Positions 28,491-37,170 of a stretch of DNA of 64,000 nt are shown piece by piece. The translations under genes were made by a program, and so were the position numbers. The stretch is taken from NCBI GenBank assembly GCA_002166865.1, contig NHTQ01000002.1, positions 310,001 to 374,000 of the forward strand. Direction: 5' to 3'. Origin of the DNA: Rhodobacteraceae bacterium WFHF2C18 (GTDB taxonomy: Bacteria > Pseudomonadota > Alphaproteobacteria > Rhodobacterales > Rhodobacteraceae). The notes beneath the pieces were generated by a model that did no database searches, was not told the origin of the DNA, and saw only the letters and a list, made by a program, of their open reading frames with translations. Every line of letters begins with the position of its first letter. The first letter of the stretch is position 1.

Positions 28491-28790
28491 ATGCAGACCC
28501 GTAACAAGATGCTGGACGATTTCTCGCAGCTGATGACCAACGCCATGGGCGTGGCGCAGGGCGCGCGCGAGGAGGCGGAGACCGCGATGAAGTCGATGAT
28601 CGACCGTTGGCTGGCCGACCGCGATTTCGTCACCCGCGAGGAATTCGAGTCCGTGCGCGCCATGGCCCAGAAGGCGCGGGAAGAGAATGAAGCGCTGAAG
28701 GCGCGTATCGACGCGCTCGAGGACGAGACGTTGAAGGCGCGCGTCGAGGCGTTGGAAAAAGGTGCCAAGCTCGACAAGGGCGGCGGCTGA
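28491..28790 (+). CDS. ubiK: UbiK/BMFP-family ubiquinone biosynthesis accessory factor
   Basis: 99 residues: MQTRNKMLDDFSQLMTNAMG, then an amphipathic region and a C-terminal coiled coil (EENEALKARIDALE). This is the DUF526/UbiK layout. UbiK pairs with UbiJ-type proteins in aerobic ubiquinone synthesis. The ATG at 28491 follows GGAGAGACCC. It is divergent from lgt and followed by a terminator hairpin. Confidence 0.85.
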   Translation: MQTRNKMLDDFSQLMTNAMGVAQGAREEAETAMKSMIDRWLADRDFVTREEFESVRAMAQKAREENEALKARIDALEDETLKARVEALEKGAKLDKGGG

Positions 28791-28823
28791 ACACCCATCC
28801 CGACAATGCCGGACGGTCAGCAG

Positions 28824-28849
28824 ACATCCCCGCACTGCGGGGATGTTTT
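28824..28849 (+). terminator. Terminator of ubiK
   Basis: Stem ACATCCCCGC/GCGGGGATGT (28824-28833, 28837-28846) with loop ACT and a TTTT run immediately after, 34 bases beyond the ubiK stop. Confidence 0.8.
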
Positions 28850-28890
28850 CGTTCGTGACACCGCGTCCGCATGTTGATGACAATTCGATG

Positions 28891-28919
28891 TCATCCACAA
28901 CTTATTGCCCTTATCCCCA
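28891..28919 (+). promoter_or_regulatory. Two DnaA-box-like 9-mers, 20 bases apart
   Basis: TCATCCACA (28891-28899) and TTATCCCCA (28911-28919) each differ from TTATCCACA by one base. They lie in the same orientation, two helical turns apart, in an AT-rich patch between ubiK and the YbjN gene. They may be DnaA-responsive regulatory sites or chance. Confidence 0.3.
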
Positions 28920-29005
28920 ACAAATAGCTTTACAGGCCATCGGAAAGCCCGCACCATATCTGGTATAGGCACTGGGGATCCGCCCCCGCCTTTTGAGCAG
29001 GCACC

Positions 29006-29038
29006 TAGCGCTTGGGGTGCTGCCAACCTCAAGCGCTA
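29006..29038 (+). promoter_or_regulatory. Leader hairpin upstream of the YbjN-domain gene
   Basis: Arms TAGCGCTTGGGGT (29006-29018) and ACCTCAAGCGCTA (29026-29038) pair over 13 positions with one wobble around loop GCTGCCA. The hairpin ends 19 bases before the ATG, so it could shield or expose the ribosome site; there is no U-tract for termination. Confidence 0.45.
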
Positions 29039-29057
29039 CAACAGACGAGGTGGCGCC

Positions 29058-29558
29058 ATGGCACTCTCCGAACACATACTTCAGGAAGATCTTCACCCCA
29101 TCGACATCGTCGAGCATCTGGCCGAGCACTATGCATGGGAATTCGATCGTATCGCCGATGACCAGATCGCGATGGCCGTTGAGGGGCAGTGGCGCACCTA
29201 TTCGGTCACGCTGGCGTGGTCGGGCTACGACGAGACGCTGCGCATGGTCTGCACCTTCGAGATGGAGCCGCCCGAAGAACGGCTGCCGGCCCTTTACCAC
29301 ACGCTCAACGACGTCAACGACCAGTGCTGGGCAGGGGCCTTCACCTACTGGGCGGCACAGAAGCTGATGGTCTACCGCTACGGATTGGTGATGGCGGGCG
29401 GCCAGATGGCCGGCCCGGATCAGATCAACACGCTCATCAACACCGCTGTGACGAGCGCCGAGCGGTTCTATCCGGCCTTCCAGCTGGTCGTCTGGGGCGG
29501 GCGCGCCCCGCAGGACGCGTTGCAGGTCGCCATTGCAGAGGCCTACGGCCGCGCGTAA
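29058..29558 (+). CDS. YbjN domain-containing protein
   Basis: 166 residues. The YbjN fold is indicated by DIVEHLAEHYAWEFDRIADD through GQWRTYSVTLAWSG and a long C-terminal helix region. YbjN-family proteins resemble type III secretion chaperones and have been linked to motility and stress; no function is assigned here. The ATG at 29058 is preceded by GAGGTGGC. A stable hairpin sits in its leader. Confidence 0.82.
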   Translation: MALSEHILQEDLHPIDIVEHLAEHYAWEFDRIADDQIAMAVEGQWRTYSVTLAWSGYDETLRMVCTFEMEPPEERLPALYHTLNDVNDQCWAGAFTYWAAQKLMVYRYGLVMAGGQMAGPDQINTLINTAVTSAERFYPAFQLVVWGGRAPQDALQVAIAEAYGRA

Positions 29559-29591
29559 CCTTCGACCCGCGATCACGGCGAACAGGCGGGA

Positions 29592-30413
29592 ATGACGATG
29601 GACATGAACGACGTGGCCCGGTCCGGGCTGGTGCTGCTGGGATGCGGCAAGATGGGGTCGGCCATGCTGCAGGGCTGGCTTGAGAATGGCCTGCCCCCCG
29701 CATCGGTCTGGGTGATCGACCCCAATCCGTCAGACTGGCTTCAAGCCACGGGGGTGCATCTTAACGCCGAATTGCCCGCGCGCCCCGCGATCGTGCTGAT
29801 CGCGGTCAAGCCGCAAATGATGGGCGAAGCCCTGCCGGCCCTGCAGGGCATGGGCGGGGGCGAGACGCTGTTCGTTTCCGTCGCGGCCGGTACGCCGCTC
29901 GCGACCTTCGAGGAGGCGCTGGGCCGGAACAGCCCCATCGTGCGGGCCATGCCCAACACCCCGGCGGCCGTGGGGCGGGGAATCACCGCCATCATCGGCA
30001 ATGCCCGGGTCCACCCCGACCAACTGGACCTTGCCGAGGCGCTGCTGCGGGCCGTGGGGCAGGTCGTGCGGCTGGAGTCGGAGGACCAGATGGACGCGGT
30101 GACCGGTGTCTCGGGATCCGGGCCGGCCTACGTGTTCCACATGATCGAATGCCTGGCCGCGGCGGGGGCCGCGCAGGGGCTGGCGCCGGAACTTGCCATG
30201 CAGTTGGCGCAGGCCACCGTGGCCGGGGCCGGCGCGCTGGCCGAGGAGTCCGCGGAGAGCCCCGCGCAGCTCCGCCGCAATGTCACCAGCCCGGGCGGCA
30301 CGACGCAGGCCGGGCTGGAGGTTCTGATGGACGACCAGCACGGGCTGCCGCCGCTGATGATGCGCACCGTGGGTGCCGCCGCCGACCGGTCGCGGGAGCT
30401 GCGCGATGGCTGA
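29592..30413 (+). CDS. proC: Pyrroline-5-carboxylate reductase
   Basis: 273 residues. The N-terminal Rossmann motif LLGCGKMGSAML binds NADPH. RAMPNTPAAVGRGIT and VTGVSGSGPAYVF, then SPAQLRRNVTSPGGTTQAGL, are the catalytic-domain signatures. It reduces pyrroline-5-carboxylate to proline. It overlaps the next gene by 8 bases and starts a proC-csaA-dehydrogenase operon. Confidence 0.95.
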   Translation: MTMDMNDVARSGLVLLGCGKMGSAMLQGWLENGLPPASVWVIDPNPSDWLQATGVHLNAELPARPAIVLIAVKPQMMGEALPALQGMGGGETLFVSVAAGTPLATFEEALGRNSPIVRAMPNTPAAVGRGITAIIGNARVHPDQLDLAEALLRAVGQVVRLESEDQMDAVTGVSGSGPAYVFHMIECLAAAGAAQGLAPELAMQLAQATVAGAGALAEESAESPAQLRRNVTSPGGTTQAGLEVLMDDQHGLPPLMMRTVGAAADRSRELRDG

Positions 30414-30747
30414 CCGGATCGCGCCCGAGGATTTCCTGAAGGTCGATGTCCGCGTGGGCCGGGTGGTCCGCGCCGAACCTTTCCCAGAGGCACGCAAGCC
30501 CGCGCTCAAGCTCTGGATCGATTTCGGCCCCGAGCTGGGCGAGAAGAAGACCAGCGCCCAGATCACCGCGCACTACCGCCCCGAGGAACTGCGGGGCAAG
30601 CAGGTGGTGGCCGTCACCAATTTTCCGCCGCGACAAGTCGGCAAGTTCATGTCCGAGGTCCTGGTGCTTGGCCTGTCGGATGAAAACGGGGATATCGTTC
30701 TTCTGAGCCCCGACCGGGAGGTGCCCGAAGGAGGGCGCATGCACTGA
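30406..30747 (+). CDS. csaA: CsaA-type tRNA-binding (EMAP) protein
   Basis: 113 residues: IAPEDFLKVDVRVGRVVRAE, then ALKLWIDFGPELGEKKTSAQ and VTNFPPRQVGKFMSEVLVLG. This is the OB-fold tRNA-binding domain also found at the C-terminus of MetRS and in secretion chaperone CsaA. The ATG at 30406 lies inside proC, and an upstream in-frame start would lengthen it unusually. Last base shared with the next gene. Confidence 0.88.
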   Translation: MADRIAPEDFLKVDVRVGRVVRAEPFPEARKPALKLWIDFGPELGEKKTSAQITAHYRPEELRGKQVVAVTNFPPRQVGKFMSEVLVLGLSDENGDIVLLSPDREVPEGGRMH

Positions 30748-31700
30748 TGCGCGTGCTGTTCACCCGCCCCCTGCCGGAAACCGTCATCGCCGAGGCCCGC
30801 AAGGACTGCGAGGTCGAGGTCCGTGACGACACCGCACCCATGAAGACCGGCCAGATGCGGGCCGCGCTCGCGCTTTACGACGGGATCGTGCCGACCCTGG
30901 GCGATGCTTTCGACGCCGCCGTTTTCGAGGGCAGCGAGAACCCGCGCTGCAAGGTGCTGGCCAATTTCGGGGTGGGCGTCAACCATATCGACGTCGCCGC
31001 CGCGCGGGCCGCGGGGGTCATGGTCACCAACACCCCCGGCGCCGTCACCGATGCAACCGCCGACATCGCCCTGATGCTGATCCTGATGAGCGCTCGGCGC
31101 GCGGGCGAGGGCGAGCGCCTGGTGCGGGCCGGCGCATGGACGGGCTGGCACCCCACGCAGATGCTGGGACAGCATGTGTCGGGCAAGACGGTGGGCATCG
31201 TCGGCATGGGCCGGATCGGGCAGGCCGTCGCCCGGCGCTGCCATCTCGGCTTCGGGATGCCGGTGCTTTTCTACAACCGCTCACCCAAGGCGGTCGAGTT
31301 CGAGGCCCGCCAGGTGGAAACCCTGACCGCCCTCGCCGAGGAGGCCGATGTGATCGTCGTGGCCGTGCCGGGCGGGCCGGAGACACGGCATCTGATCGGG
31401 GCAGAGGTCTTCGCGGCGATGAAACCCACGGCGCATTTCGTCAATATCGCCCGCGGCGATGTGGTGGACGAGGCCGCGCTGATCGCCGCCCTGCAGGCGG
31501 GGCGGATCGCGGGGGCGGGTCTGGATGTCTACGAACAGGAACCGGATGTCCCCGCTGCGCTGCGCGCGTTGGAGAACGCGACGCTCCTGCCGCATCTCGG
31601 CACCGCGGCTCTGGAGGTGCGCGAGGCCATGGGGCGCATGGCGGTGCAGAACCTGCGCGCGGCGCTGGCGGGCGAAGCGCCGCCGAACCCGGTGGCATGA
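30747..31700 (+). CDS. D-isomer-specific 2-hydroxyacid dehydrogenase
   Basis: 317 residues. NAD-binding VGIVGMGRIGQAVA is preceded by the family's VTNTPGAVTDATADIAL-type segment. Catalytic residues fall in VAVPGGPETRHLI, the Arg-Gly-Asp-Val-Val helix, GLDVYEQEP (Glu) and LLPHLGTAA (His). The pattern suits glyoxylate/hydroxypyruvate or D-glycerate dehydrogenases. It overlaps the csaA stop by one base (TGATG). The natural substrate is unproven. Confidence 0.9.
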   Translation: MRVLFTRPLPETVIAEARKDCEVEVRDDTAPMKTGQMRAALALYDGIVPTLGDAFDAAVFEGSENPRCKVLANFGVGVNHIDVAAARAAGVMVTNTPGAVTDATADIALMLILMSARRAGEGERLVRAGAWTGWHPTQMLGQHVSGKTVGIVGMGRIGQAVARRCHLGFGMPVLFYNRSPKAVEFEARQVETLTALAEEADVIVVAVPGGPETRHLIGAEVFAAMKPTAHFVNIARGDVVDEAALIAALQAGRIAGAGLDVYEQEPDVPAALRALENATLLPHLGTAALEVREAMGRMAVQNLRAALAGEAPPNPVA

Positions 31701-31780
31701 GGCCGGTGCCGTACCGTCACGCTTGACGCGGGGCGCGCACTGCGTTTCGCCGGACGAACCCCGCAGGAAAGGGCCCTGAC

Positions 31781-32902
31781 ATGCACGCACCCGCCATCAC
31801 CGGTTCCGGTGTCTTCACGCCTCAAGAGGTCGTTACCAACGCCGAACTGGTCGCCGCCTACAACGCTTACGCGGACCGCTACAATGCCCGCCACGCGGCG
31901 GAGATCGCGGCGGGCACCCTGATGGCGAAGCAGCGTTCGTCGGAAAAGTTCATAGTCGACGCCTCCGGCATCGAACAACGCCATGTGATGGACAAGACCG
32001 GCGTGCTGAACCCCGAGGTCCTGCATCCCCTTCTGCGCCAGCGGTCCGATGACGAGCCCGGGATCATGGCGGAAATGGCGCTTGACGCCTGCAACACGGC
32101 CCTTGCTCAGGCCGGGCGCGAGGGCGCGGAGGTCGACCTGGTGATCTGTGCGGCCAGCAATCACGAACGGCCCTATCCGGCCGTCGCCATCGAGATCCAG
32201 GCGCTTCTCGGTGCGCGTGGCCTGGCCTTTGACATGAATGTGGCGTGCTCCTCGGCAACCTTCGGCATACAGGCGGCGGCGGACATGATCCGAACCGGTT
32301 CGGTGCGGCGCGCGATCGTGGTGAGCCCCGAAATCTGCTCGGGCCATCTGGAGTGGCGCGACCGCGACTGTCATTTCATCTTCGGCGATGTCTGCACGGC
32401 GTTGGTGCTGGAACGCGCCGAAGACGCACAGGGGCGGCATTTCCGCATCCGCTCCACGCGGTGCGCCACCCATTTTTCCAACAACATCCGGAACAACAAC
32501 GGTTTTTTGCGGCACACGCGCCCCGATGGCCTGGCTGACAGGCGCGACATGCAGTTCATGCAGGAGGGCCGCAAGGTGTTCAAGGAAGTGCTGCCTCTGG
32601 TCTCACGCCATATCGCGCGTCATCTGGCCGACGAGGATGTGGCTCCGGCCGATCTCAGCCGTCTTTGGCTGCACCAAGCCAACAAGCACATGAACGATTT
32701 CATCGGAAAAAAGGTGCTCGGCCGCACGCCCGCTTCGGACGAGCAGCCGAACATCCTTCAGAATTACGCCAACACCTCTTCGGCCGGCTCGATCATCGCG
32801 TTTGCGCAGCAGTCCGAGGACTTGGAAAAGGGCGCCATCGGCCTGATCTGTTCCTTCGGAGCCGGCTACTCCGTCGGCTCCGTCCTTGTCGAGCGGGCGT
32901 GA
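31781..32902 (+). CDS. Beta-ketoacyl-ACP synthase III, extended form
   Basis: 373 residues, about 50 longer than standard FabH. The triad is present: Cys156 in MNVACSSATFGI, His298 in LHQANKHMN and Asn331 in NYANTSSAGS. The extra length lies in the N-terminal half (about residues 25-95, including RQRSDDEPGIM). It condenses an acyl-CoA starter with malonyl-ACP, or performs a related Claisen step. No plsX or acpP lies near, so it may not be the housekeeping FabH. It ends 3 bases before a convergent gene. Confidence 0.85.
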   Translation: MHAPAITGSGVFTPQEVVTNAELVAAYNAYADRYNARHAAEIAAGTLMAKQRSSEKFIVDASGIEQRHVMDKTGVLNPEVLHPLLRQRSDDEPGIMAEMALDACNTALAQAGREGAEVDLVICAASNHERPYPAVAIEIQALLGARGLAFDMNVACSSATFGIQAAADMIRTGSVRRAIVVSPEICSGHLEWRDRDCHFIFGDVCTALVLERAEDAQGRHFRIRSTRCATHFSNNIRNNNGFLRHTRPDGLADRRDMQFMQEGRKVFKEVLPLVSRHIARHLADEDVAPADLSRLWLHQANKHMNDFIGKKVLGRTPASDEQPNILQNYANTSSAGSIIAFAQQSEDLEKGAIGLICSFGAGYSVGSVLVERA

Positions 32903-32905
32903 GGT

Positions 32906-33160
32906 TTACACCTCGGGCGCCTTCGGCTTCTCGGTGAGGTCGTAGTCACTCGGCTTGCGCTTGGGATTCCACTCGGGGTCTTCCTTCTTGACCCAGCGCG
33001 AGATGGCGTAGCCCACGGGATAGGCGAGGATCAGCCCCGCGCCACCGCAGATCGCGAAAGTCCAGAGCGTGTAGTAGCCAAGAGTGAAGGCCACGATCAG
33101 CATCGCACCGGCGATCGAAACACCGGCAATCCAAGCCATGTAGATCGCAAGACGGTCCAT
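32906..33160 (-). CDS. Small two-span membrane protein, 84 aa
   Basis: 84 residues with hydrophobic segments at about 7-30 and 33-54, then a charged tail WVKKEDPEWNPKRKPSDYD. No family is recognised. The GGAGGACC site just upstream supports the ATG at 33160. It lies between the KAS III gene (convergent) and the LysR gene of the amine operon (same strand). Confidence 0.7.
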   Translation of the reverse strand: MDRLAIYMAWIAGVSIAGAMLIVAFTLGYYTLWTFAICGGAGLILAYPVGYAISRWVKKEDPEWNPKRKPSDYDLTEKPKAPEV

Positions 33161-33229
33161 TGTGGTCCTCCTTTCATTCCCACGCGATCAACGCGGGAAT
33201 GCCTGTTCCGGTTCCATCCCGGTGGGAGG

Positions 33230-34189
33230 TCAGCGGTAGGTGCGCTGTTCCATCGGCGTCGCCTCGATCTTTTGCAGCAGGCGGTTCAGCAAGGACTGCT
33301 CGGCACGGTTGAGCACCGCACGGGGGTTCCAGACGACATGCACGTCGATGGGCGGTGTCTGGTCGTAGGGGGGCAATTGCCACATCAAGCCGTCGCGCAC
33401 GTCGCGCTCGGCCACGTGCAGGGGCAGGGGCCCCACGCCCAGCCCGGCGATGATCATGCGGCGCACTTCCTCCAGGTGGCTGGAGGTGCCGACCACCAGT
33501 TCGCCCAGGTCGGCCTCGGCGCGCATCAGCGTCACGGGCTTGAGGGCGTCCTGCAGCCGGTCGGTATCGAAACTGACCGACGGGTGCCCGGCCAGGTCGG
33601 CGCGGGTCAGGTCCGCGCGGCCGTAGAGGGGATGGGGGGGGCCGCAGAACAGGCCGAAGAACTCGCGGTAGAGCCTGAGGTATTCCAGCCGCGGATTGCG
33701 CTGATGCACGAGGCAGATGGCAAAGGAGGCCGCGCGCGCCGTCACGCTGTCCACCGCCTCGGCCGAGGACAGCACGTCGATGGACAGGGTGGCGCGCGGG
33801 TGTTCGGCGTGAAAATCCGCCAGTACCTGATCGAACAGCGGGCAGATGACGTGGCTGGCCAGCGACAACCGGACGTGGCCCGTGACCTCGTCCGTGGTGT
33901 CGCGCATGAGCGTGGAGAGCCGCAGGATCGCGCCCTGGATGTCCACCGCTTCGCGATAGAGCACGCGGCCCGCTTCGGTCAGCTGGAAATGGCCGGGCTT
34001 GCGGTCGATGAGGCGCCGGCCCACGCGGTCTTCCAGCCGCTTGAGTGCGGCCGAGACCGAGGGCTGGGACAGCCGCAGGCGGCGGGCGGCCTCCGTGATG
34101 GAGCGGGACTGCGCCAGCACCACGTAACTGCGCAGGAGATTCCAGTCGAGTTCGCGCACCAGGCGCTCGGGTGTATCGCGCGGGGCCAT
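33230..34189 (-). CDS. LysR-family transcriptional regulator of the amine operon
   Basis: 319 residues. The helix-turn-helix spans about 14-70 ([35 protein letters not shown]) and is followed by an effector-binding domain with the PBP2 fold. It is divergent from the polyamine-type ABC operon and is its likely activator. A palindrome CAAATATCTATTTG lies between them. The start at 34189 is the first ATG; a GTG three codons earlier is possible. Confidence 0.9.
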   Translation of the reverse strand: MAPRDTPERLVRELDWNLLRSYVVLAQSRSITEAARRLRLSQPSVSAALKRLEDRVGRRLIDRKPGHFQLTEAGRVLYREAVDIQGAILRLSTLMRDTTDEVTGHVRLSLASHVICPLFDQVLADFHAEHPRATLSIDVLSSAEAVDSVTARAASFAICLVHQRNPRLEYLRLYREFFGLFCGPPHPLYGRADLTRADLAGHPSVSFDTDRLQDALKPVTLMRAEADLGELVVGTSSHLEEVRRMIIAGLGVGPLPLHVAERDVRDGLMWQLPPYDQTPPIDVHVVWNPRAVLNRAEQSLLNRLLQKIEATPMEQRTYR

Positions 34190-34213
34190 AGGCGCCACCT
34201 ATAGTCACAATTC

Positions 34214-34227
34214 CAAATATCTATTTG
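34214..34227. promoter_or_regulatory. Palindrome in the LysR-ABC divergent region
   Basis: CAAATA-TC-TATTTG, a perfect six-base inverted repeat with two spacer bases, in an AT-rich island 72 bases before the first permease ATG and 25 bases from the LysR ATG. The placement is that of a LysR operator; the exact T-N11-A core is not certain. Confidence 0.5.
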
Positions 34228-34298
34228 ATAAATGAATGCCCGGTGCGCATCGTAATGGCAAGCCCCGCCGAACAAGGGGAGACGACAGGGAGACTTGC

Positions 34299-35165
34299 AT
34301 GTCGGTCGAAGCCCGCGAGGCGCGACAACCGTGGATATTGCTGTCACCGGCCCTGACGGCAGTGACGTTCCTGCTGTTCGTGCCGCTCGTCTTCATCGTG
34401 ATCTACTCGTTCTGGCTGCGCACGGCGACGGGCGCCGAACAGGTGGGGTTCTACCTGGACAACTGGCGCGAGGTTCTGACGGATCGCTTCTACCGCGACA
34501 TCCTGCTGAACACGCTGAAGATCGCGGCGATCACCACGCTGGTCTGCGCCCTGATGGGGTATCCCGCGGCCTATTTCATCGCCCGCTCCAACGCCAACAA
34601 GGCGATGCTGTTGTTGCTGCTGATGCTGCCCTTCTGGATCAGCTACATCATCCGCACGATGAGCTGGATCAACATCCTTGGCGTCTCGGGGGCGTTCAAC
34701 ACTTTCATGATCTGGATCGGGATCATCGATGAACCGATCCAGATGCTCTACAACGAGACCACGGTGATCCTGGGGCTGGTGCACTTCCTGCTGCCGTTCA
34801 TGGTGCTCAACGTCTTCGTCAGCCTGGACGGCATCGACATCAATCTGGAGGACGCGGCCAATTCGCTGGGCGCGACCAGGTGGCAGGCCTTCGTCCAGGT
34901 CACGCTGCCGCTGTCCCTGCCGGGACTGGCCGCCGGCAGCCTGCTGTGTTTCGTGCTGGGGGCAGGTACCTACATCACGCCGCTGGTGCTGGGCGGGCCC
35001 ACGGACGCGATGTTCGCCAACCTGGTGTTCGAGGCGATCATCACGCAGCTCAACTGGCCGCTGGGCAGCGCGCTCAGCCTGATGCTGCTGGTCGTGCTGG
35101 GCGTGCTTGTCCTGATCTACAACCGCTACCTGGGCATGGCGCAATTGATGAAGGGGCTTGGCTGA
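34299..35165 (+). CDS. ABC transporter permease, spermidine/putrescine type (PotB-like)
   Basis: 288 residues with six predicted spans, the first at about 15-40 (LTAVTFLLFVPLVFIVIYSF). The EAA loop for the ATPase appears as EDAANSLGATRWQAFVQVTLP. This is the PotB/PotH family of inner-membrane permeases. First gene of the operon, with the ATG at 34299 after GGGAGAC. The next permease starts in its stop codon. Confidence 0.92.
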   Translation: MSVEAREARQPWILLSPALTAVTFLLFVPLVFIVIYSFWLRTATGAEQVGFYLDNWREVLTDRFYRDILLNTLKIAAITTLVCALMGYPAAYFIARSNANKAMLLLLLMLPFWISYIIRTMSWINILGVSGAFNTFMIWIGIIDEPIQMLYNETTVILGLVHFLLPFMVLNVFVSLDGIDINLEDAANSLGATRWQAFVQVTLPLSLPGLAAGSLLCFVLGAGTYITPLVLGGPTDAMFANLVFEAIITQLNWPLGSALSLMLLVVLGVLVLIYNRYLGMAQLMKGLG

Positions 35166-35950
35166 TGGGCTGGCAACTGGTGCGCGGCTGGACCGTTCTG
35201 GTCTACCTTTTCATGTTCCTGCCGGTGGCGGTGGTGGTGCTGCTGAGTTTCAACGCCAGCCAGTTCGGCAGCTTCCCGATGACGGGCTTTTCCCTCCGCT
35301 GGTTCGTGGAACTGGCCCAGAACGAGGCGATCCTGCGCGCTTTCCGCACCTCGATCGTGCTGGGCCTTCTGACCGCGCTCATATCCACCACCCTGGGCGT
35401 TCTGGCCAGCCTGGCGCTGGTGCGCTACCGCGTGCCGGGGGCCAACATGATCTCCACCCTGCTGATCGCGCCGATCCTGGTGCCCGAGGTCGTGCTGGCC
35501 GTGGCGCTGCTGCTGTTCCTGAACTTCCTGAGCGTGAACAAGAGTTTCACCCTGCTGCTGGCAGGTCACGTGATCTTCACCCTGCCGTTCGTGATCCTGG
35601 TCGTGCAGGCCCGGCTGGTGGGCATCAAGCGCGATGTCGAGGAGGCGGCCATGAGCCTGGGCGCCTCGCCGCGGCAGACCTTCTTCCAGATCACGTTGCC
35701 CTTGATGCTGCCGGCGGTACTGGCCGGCGCGCTGTTCGCCTTCACCATCAGCTTCGATGACATCACCGGCACGTTGTTCTGGAAACCCGGCGGGGTGGAA
35801 ACGGTGCCGACGCAGATCTTCGCGATGCTGCGCAATTCCATCAGCCCCGAGATCAACGCCCTTGGCACGGTGATGATCATCATGACCGTCGGGCTGCCCC
35901 TTCTGGGCATCGCGATCGCCCGGCAACTTGCAAGAAAAAGCGGCGGATAG
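35165..35950 (+). CDS. ABC transporter permease, spermidine/putrescine type (PotC-like)
   Basis: 261 residues with six predicted spans. The EAA loop reads EEAAMSLGASPRQTFFQITLP and the SFDDITGTLFW segment is typical of PotC/PotI. The start overlaps the first permease's stop (TGATG). The two permeases should form the heterodimeric channel. Confidence 0.92.
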   Translation: MGWQLVRGWTVLVYLFMFLPVAVVVLLSFNASQFGSFPMTGFSLRWFVELAQNEAILRAFRTSIVLGLLTALISTTLGVLASLALVRYRVPGANMISTLLIAPILVPEVVLAVALLLFLNFLSVNKSFTLLLAGHVIFTLPFVILVVQARLVGIKRDVEEAAMSLGASPRQTFFQITLPLMLPAVLAGALFAFTISFDDITGTLFWKPGGVETVPTQIFAMLRNSISPEINALGTVMIIMTVGLPLLGIAIARQLARKSGG

Positions 35951-35997
35951 AACCGCGTGAACCCCCAAGACCCAATCCAACAAGGAGAGTAACCGAG

Positions 35998-37152
35998 ATG
36001 ACAAGGAAGATGGACAATACCACCCGCTACGAGCGGCTGCGCGAGCGGTACATGAACGGCGACCTGGACAGGCGCAGTTTCCTGGGACTCCTCGGTGCGG
36101 CCGGGATGGCCTATGGCGTTCAGACGCCCTTCGCCAAGTTCGCCAATGCCGCCGAGGTCAAGGAAGTCCGCTTCGACGGCTGGGGCGGCGTCGTGTCCGA
36201 GGCGCTGCGCGAGAACGCCTTCGAGCCCTTCGAGAAGGAGACGGGCATCGAGGTGGTCGACGGCACCTTCGGCGGCGCCGACGAATATCTCAGCCGCGTC
36301 AAGGCCAGCCAGCCCGGCGAATACAACATCGCCCACCTGTCGGGGGTCTTCGACTACGCCCGCTATCACAACCTGGGCTACTCGACCGTCCTGAACGAGG
36401 ACAACATCCCCAACCTGAAGTACGTCATCCCCAAGCTGGTCGATGTCTTCCGCAACGTGACGGACGGCAAGCTGAGCTGCGTGCCCTACGACTACGGCAC
36501 GACCGGGCTGGCCTATAACCGGAAGCATATCTCTGACGAGGAGATGCAGGAGAAGGGCGCACGAATCCTCATCGACGAGGCCCACAAGGGCAAGATCGGC
36601 GGCTGGGGCGACTGGCGCACGCGCATCTGGTACGGCGCGCTGCAGACCGGCCAGGACCCCAACGACATCCAGGAGATGGAGCCGGTCTGGGACGCCATCC
36701 GCCAGCACCGCGACCTGGCGCTGAAGTACTGGAGTTCGGGCGCGGAACTGATGAGCCTGCTGGCCGAGGAGGAGATCCACGTGACCGAGGGCTGGTCGGG
36801 CCGCATCTACGCGCTGCAGGAGCAGGGCCACGACATCGGCTACATGGATCCGCCGAACGGTTACGGTTGGCAGGAATGCATGTTCGTGCTCAAGGGCAGC
36901 CCGATGGAGGCCTGCGAGGAGCTGCTGAACTTCATGCTGGAGCCGCAGACGGCGATCGCCGTGGCCGAGGGGCAGAATTATCCGCCCGCGCTCGATCCCA
37001 ACAAGGTCGATCTCGGCGACAAGATTCCGAAACTCCCGGCCTTTGACCCGACCGGCAAGCTGGAGGGTCTGACCTTCGCAGATCCGGCCTACTGGAACGG
37101 GCATGAACAGGAGTGGTCGAAGACCTTCGGCCGCATCCAGAAGGGCTACTGA
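35998..37152 (+). CDS. Periplasmic substrate-binding protein of the amine ABC transporter, Tat-exported
   Basis: 384 residues of the PotD/PotF-like family. The N-terminus has a twin-arginine motif DRRSFLG (Arg25-Arg26) before a hydrophobic stretch, with likely cleavage near residue 50, so export of a folded protein is expected. The body shows VRFDGWGGVVSEALRENAFE and later VPYDYGTTGLAYN, as in polyamine binders. It follows the permeases by 47 bases and precedes a paired-hairpin element. Confidence 0.9.
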   Translation: MTRKMDNTTRYERLRERYMNGDLDRRSFLGLLGAAGMAYGVQTPFAKFANAAEVKEVRFDGWGGVVSEALRENAFEPFEKETGIEVVDGTFGGADEYLSRVKASQPGEYNIAHLSGVFDYARYHNLGYSTVLNEDNIPNLKYVIPKLVDVFRNVTDGKLSCVPYDYGTTGLAYNRKHISDEEMQEKGARILIDEAHKGKIGGWGDWRTRIWYGALQTGQDPNDIQEMEPVWDAIRQHRDLALKYWSSGAELMSLLAEEEIHVTEGWSGRIYALQEQGHDIGYMDPPNGYGWQECMFVLKGSPMEACEELLNFMLEPQTAIAVAEGQNYPPALDPNKVDLGDKIPKLPAFDPTGKLEGLTFADPAYWNGHEQEWSKTFGRIQKGY

Positions 37153-37170
37153 CGCCTTGAGGACCACCTG

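Noticed and set aside
27495..28898. N-terminal extension of the MidA gene to 823 codons
   Set aside because: The extension lies over lgt on the same strand in another frame; the GTG at 27494 overlapping the lgt stop gives a family-length protein.
28885..28925. Replication origin
   Set aside because: Only two imperfect DnaA boxes and none of the usual origin neighbours; kept as a possible regulatory site.
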